Source of the DNA: Treponema sp.
GTDB lineage: Bacteria > Spirochaetota > Spirochaetia > Treponematales > Breznakiellaceae
Direction of reading: 5' to 3'
DNA length: 5,085 bases
Assembly: GCA_009780545.1 (NCBI GenBank)
Contig: WQZW01000140.1
Coordinates: 1-5,085 of the forward strand
The translations under genes were made by a program, and so were the position numbers. The notes below the pieces were generated by a model that saw only the letters and a program-made list of their open reading frames with translations, was not told the DNA's origin and did not search any database. Every line of letters starts with the position of its first letter. Position 1 is the stretch's first letter. This document shows positions 4,870 through 5,085 of this stretch, piece by piece.

Positions 4870-5085
4870 ATGAACGTAGATCTTTTTGTTGCGGAGATAG
4901 GTTCGACCACCACGGTGGTCAACGCCATCGACGGGATCGGGAGCGGCAAGGCCGCTCTGGTAGGGCAGGGACAGGCGGCGACCACGGTGACCGGGGCGGA
5001 CGGGGTCGTTGCGGGACTGCGGGAGGCGATTGCCGCCATGGGCCGTTCGCTGGGCACGGAAATTGCCTGCGGGAAGATGCTGGCC
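4870..5085 (+). CDS. MutL/GlmL-family protein of B12-dependent aminomutase systems, N-terminal part
   Basis: ATG 4870 follows AAGGA (4861-4865) at 4 nt and opens 72 codons to the window edge. The start, MNVDLFVAEIGSTTTVVNAI, carries the conserved (D/E)xGSTTT phosphate-binding loop of the ASKHA ATPase fold (EIGSTTT at 9-15), and GQGQAATTV at 32-40 with GLREAI at 49-54 fits GlmL. This family, unrelated to the DNA mismatch-repair protein also called MutL, is encoded with adenosylcobalamin-dependent glutamate mutase (glmS/glmE), where it is thought to reactivate the mutase, and also occurs in ornithine aminomutase clusters in clostridia and spirochaetes. The partner genes are outside the window, so the pathway (glutamate or ornithine fermentation) cannot be chosen. 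It begins after a 594-bp gap and has its own promoter candidate, so it need not belong to the lipoprotein operon. Confidence 0.85.
   Translation, partial: MNVDLFVAEIGSTTTVVNAIDGIGSGKAALVGQGQAATTVTGADGVVAGLREAIAAMGRSLGTEIACGKMLA

Noticed and set aside
4677..5057. Minus-strand frame of 126 codons covering the start of the MutL-family gene
   Set aside because: It overlaps a clearly recognisable plus-strand N-terminus and has no motif of its own.
4870..5085. DNA mismatch-repair MutL
   Set aside because: The N-terminus has the (D/E)xGSTTT loop of the GlmL-type ASKHA family, not the GHKL ATPase motifs of mismatch-repair MutL.

Overview
The window looks like part of a bacterial chromosome with moderately high GC in its genes (G/C-rich third positions) and AT-rich intergenic spots. 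The best guess for the source is an anaerobic or facultative spirochaete, Treponema-like in the broad sense. This is an inference. It rests on a CHASE2-type membrane sensor, two consecutive lipoproteins (one with a relaxed lipobox, Phe at -3), a chromosomal TraX-family protein, and the start of a MutL/GlmL-type protein of B12-dependent aminomutase systems. No rRNA, tRNA, IS element or CRISPR array is visible.

Layout. On the minus strand, 1-380 holds the first 126 residues of a CHASE2-domain membrane sensor, cut by the window edge. The gap from 381 to 667 carries a very strong plus-strand hairpin terminator (467-506) that follows no obvious gene, then a possible 38-codon ORF. From 668 to 4275 three plus-strand genes follow each other: a TraX-family multi-pass membrane protein, a lipoprotein with an SH3-like domain and an M15 (VanX-like) D-Ala-D-Ala peptidase domain, and a second lipoprotein with Ig-like segments and a C-terminal LamG-like domain. 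The last two are only 9 bp apart and are probably co-transcribed. A 101-bp spacer with a possible 29-codon ORF separates them from traX. Together they suggest an envelope-related group: membrane acyl/acetyl-transfer type protein, peptidoglycan trimming and a surface or periplasmic binding lipoprotein. Their joint role is not demonstrated.

The gap from 4276 to 4869 (594 bp) is the most unusual part. Its first ~115 bp show nothing clear. Positions 4393-4474 contain two dense dyad-symmetric elements in AT-rich DNA, including a 36-bp near-perfect palindrome. Positions 4529-4834 contain a run of hairpins and long-range complementary segments, some mutually exclusive, with an extended -10 promoter inside (4644-4672). 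This reads as an operator/promoter region followed by a candidate structured RNA or 5' leader for the last gene. That gene starts at 4870 and is cut by the window edge. It encodes a MutL/GlmL-family ASKHA ATPase, known from glutamate mutase and ornithine aminomutase gene clusters.
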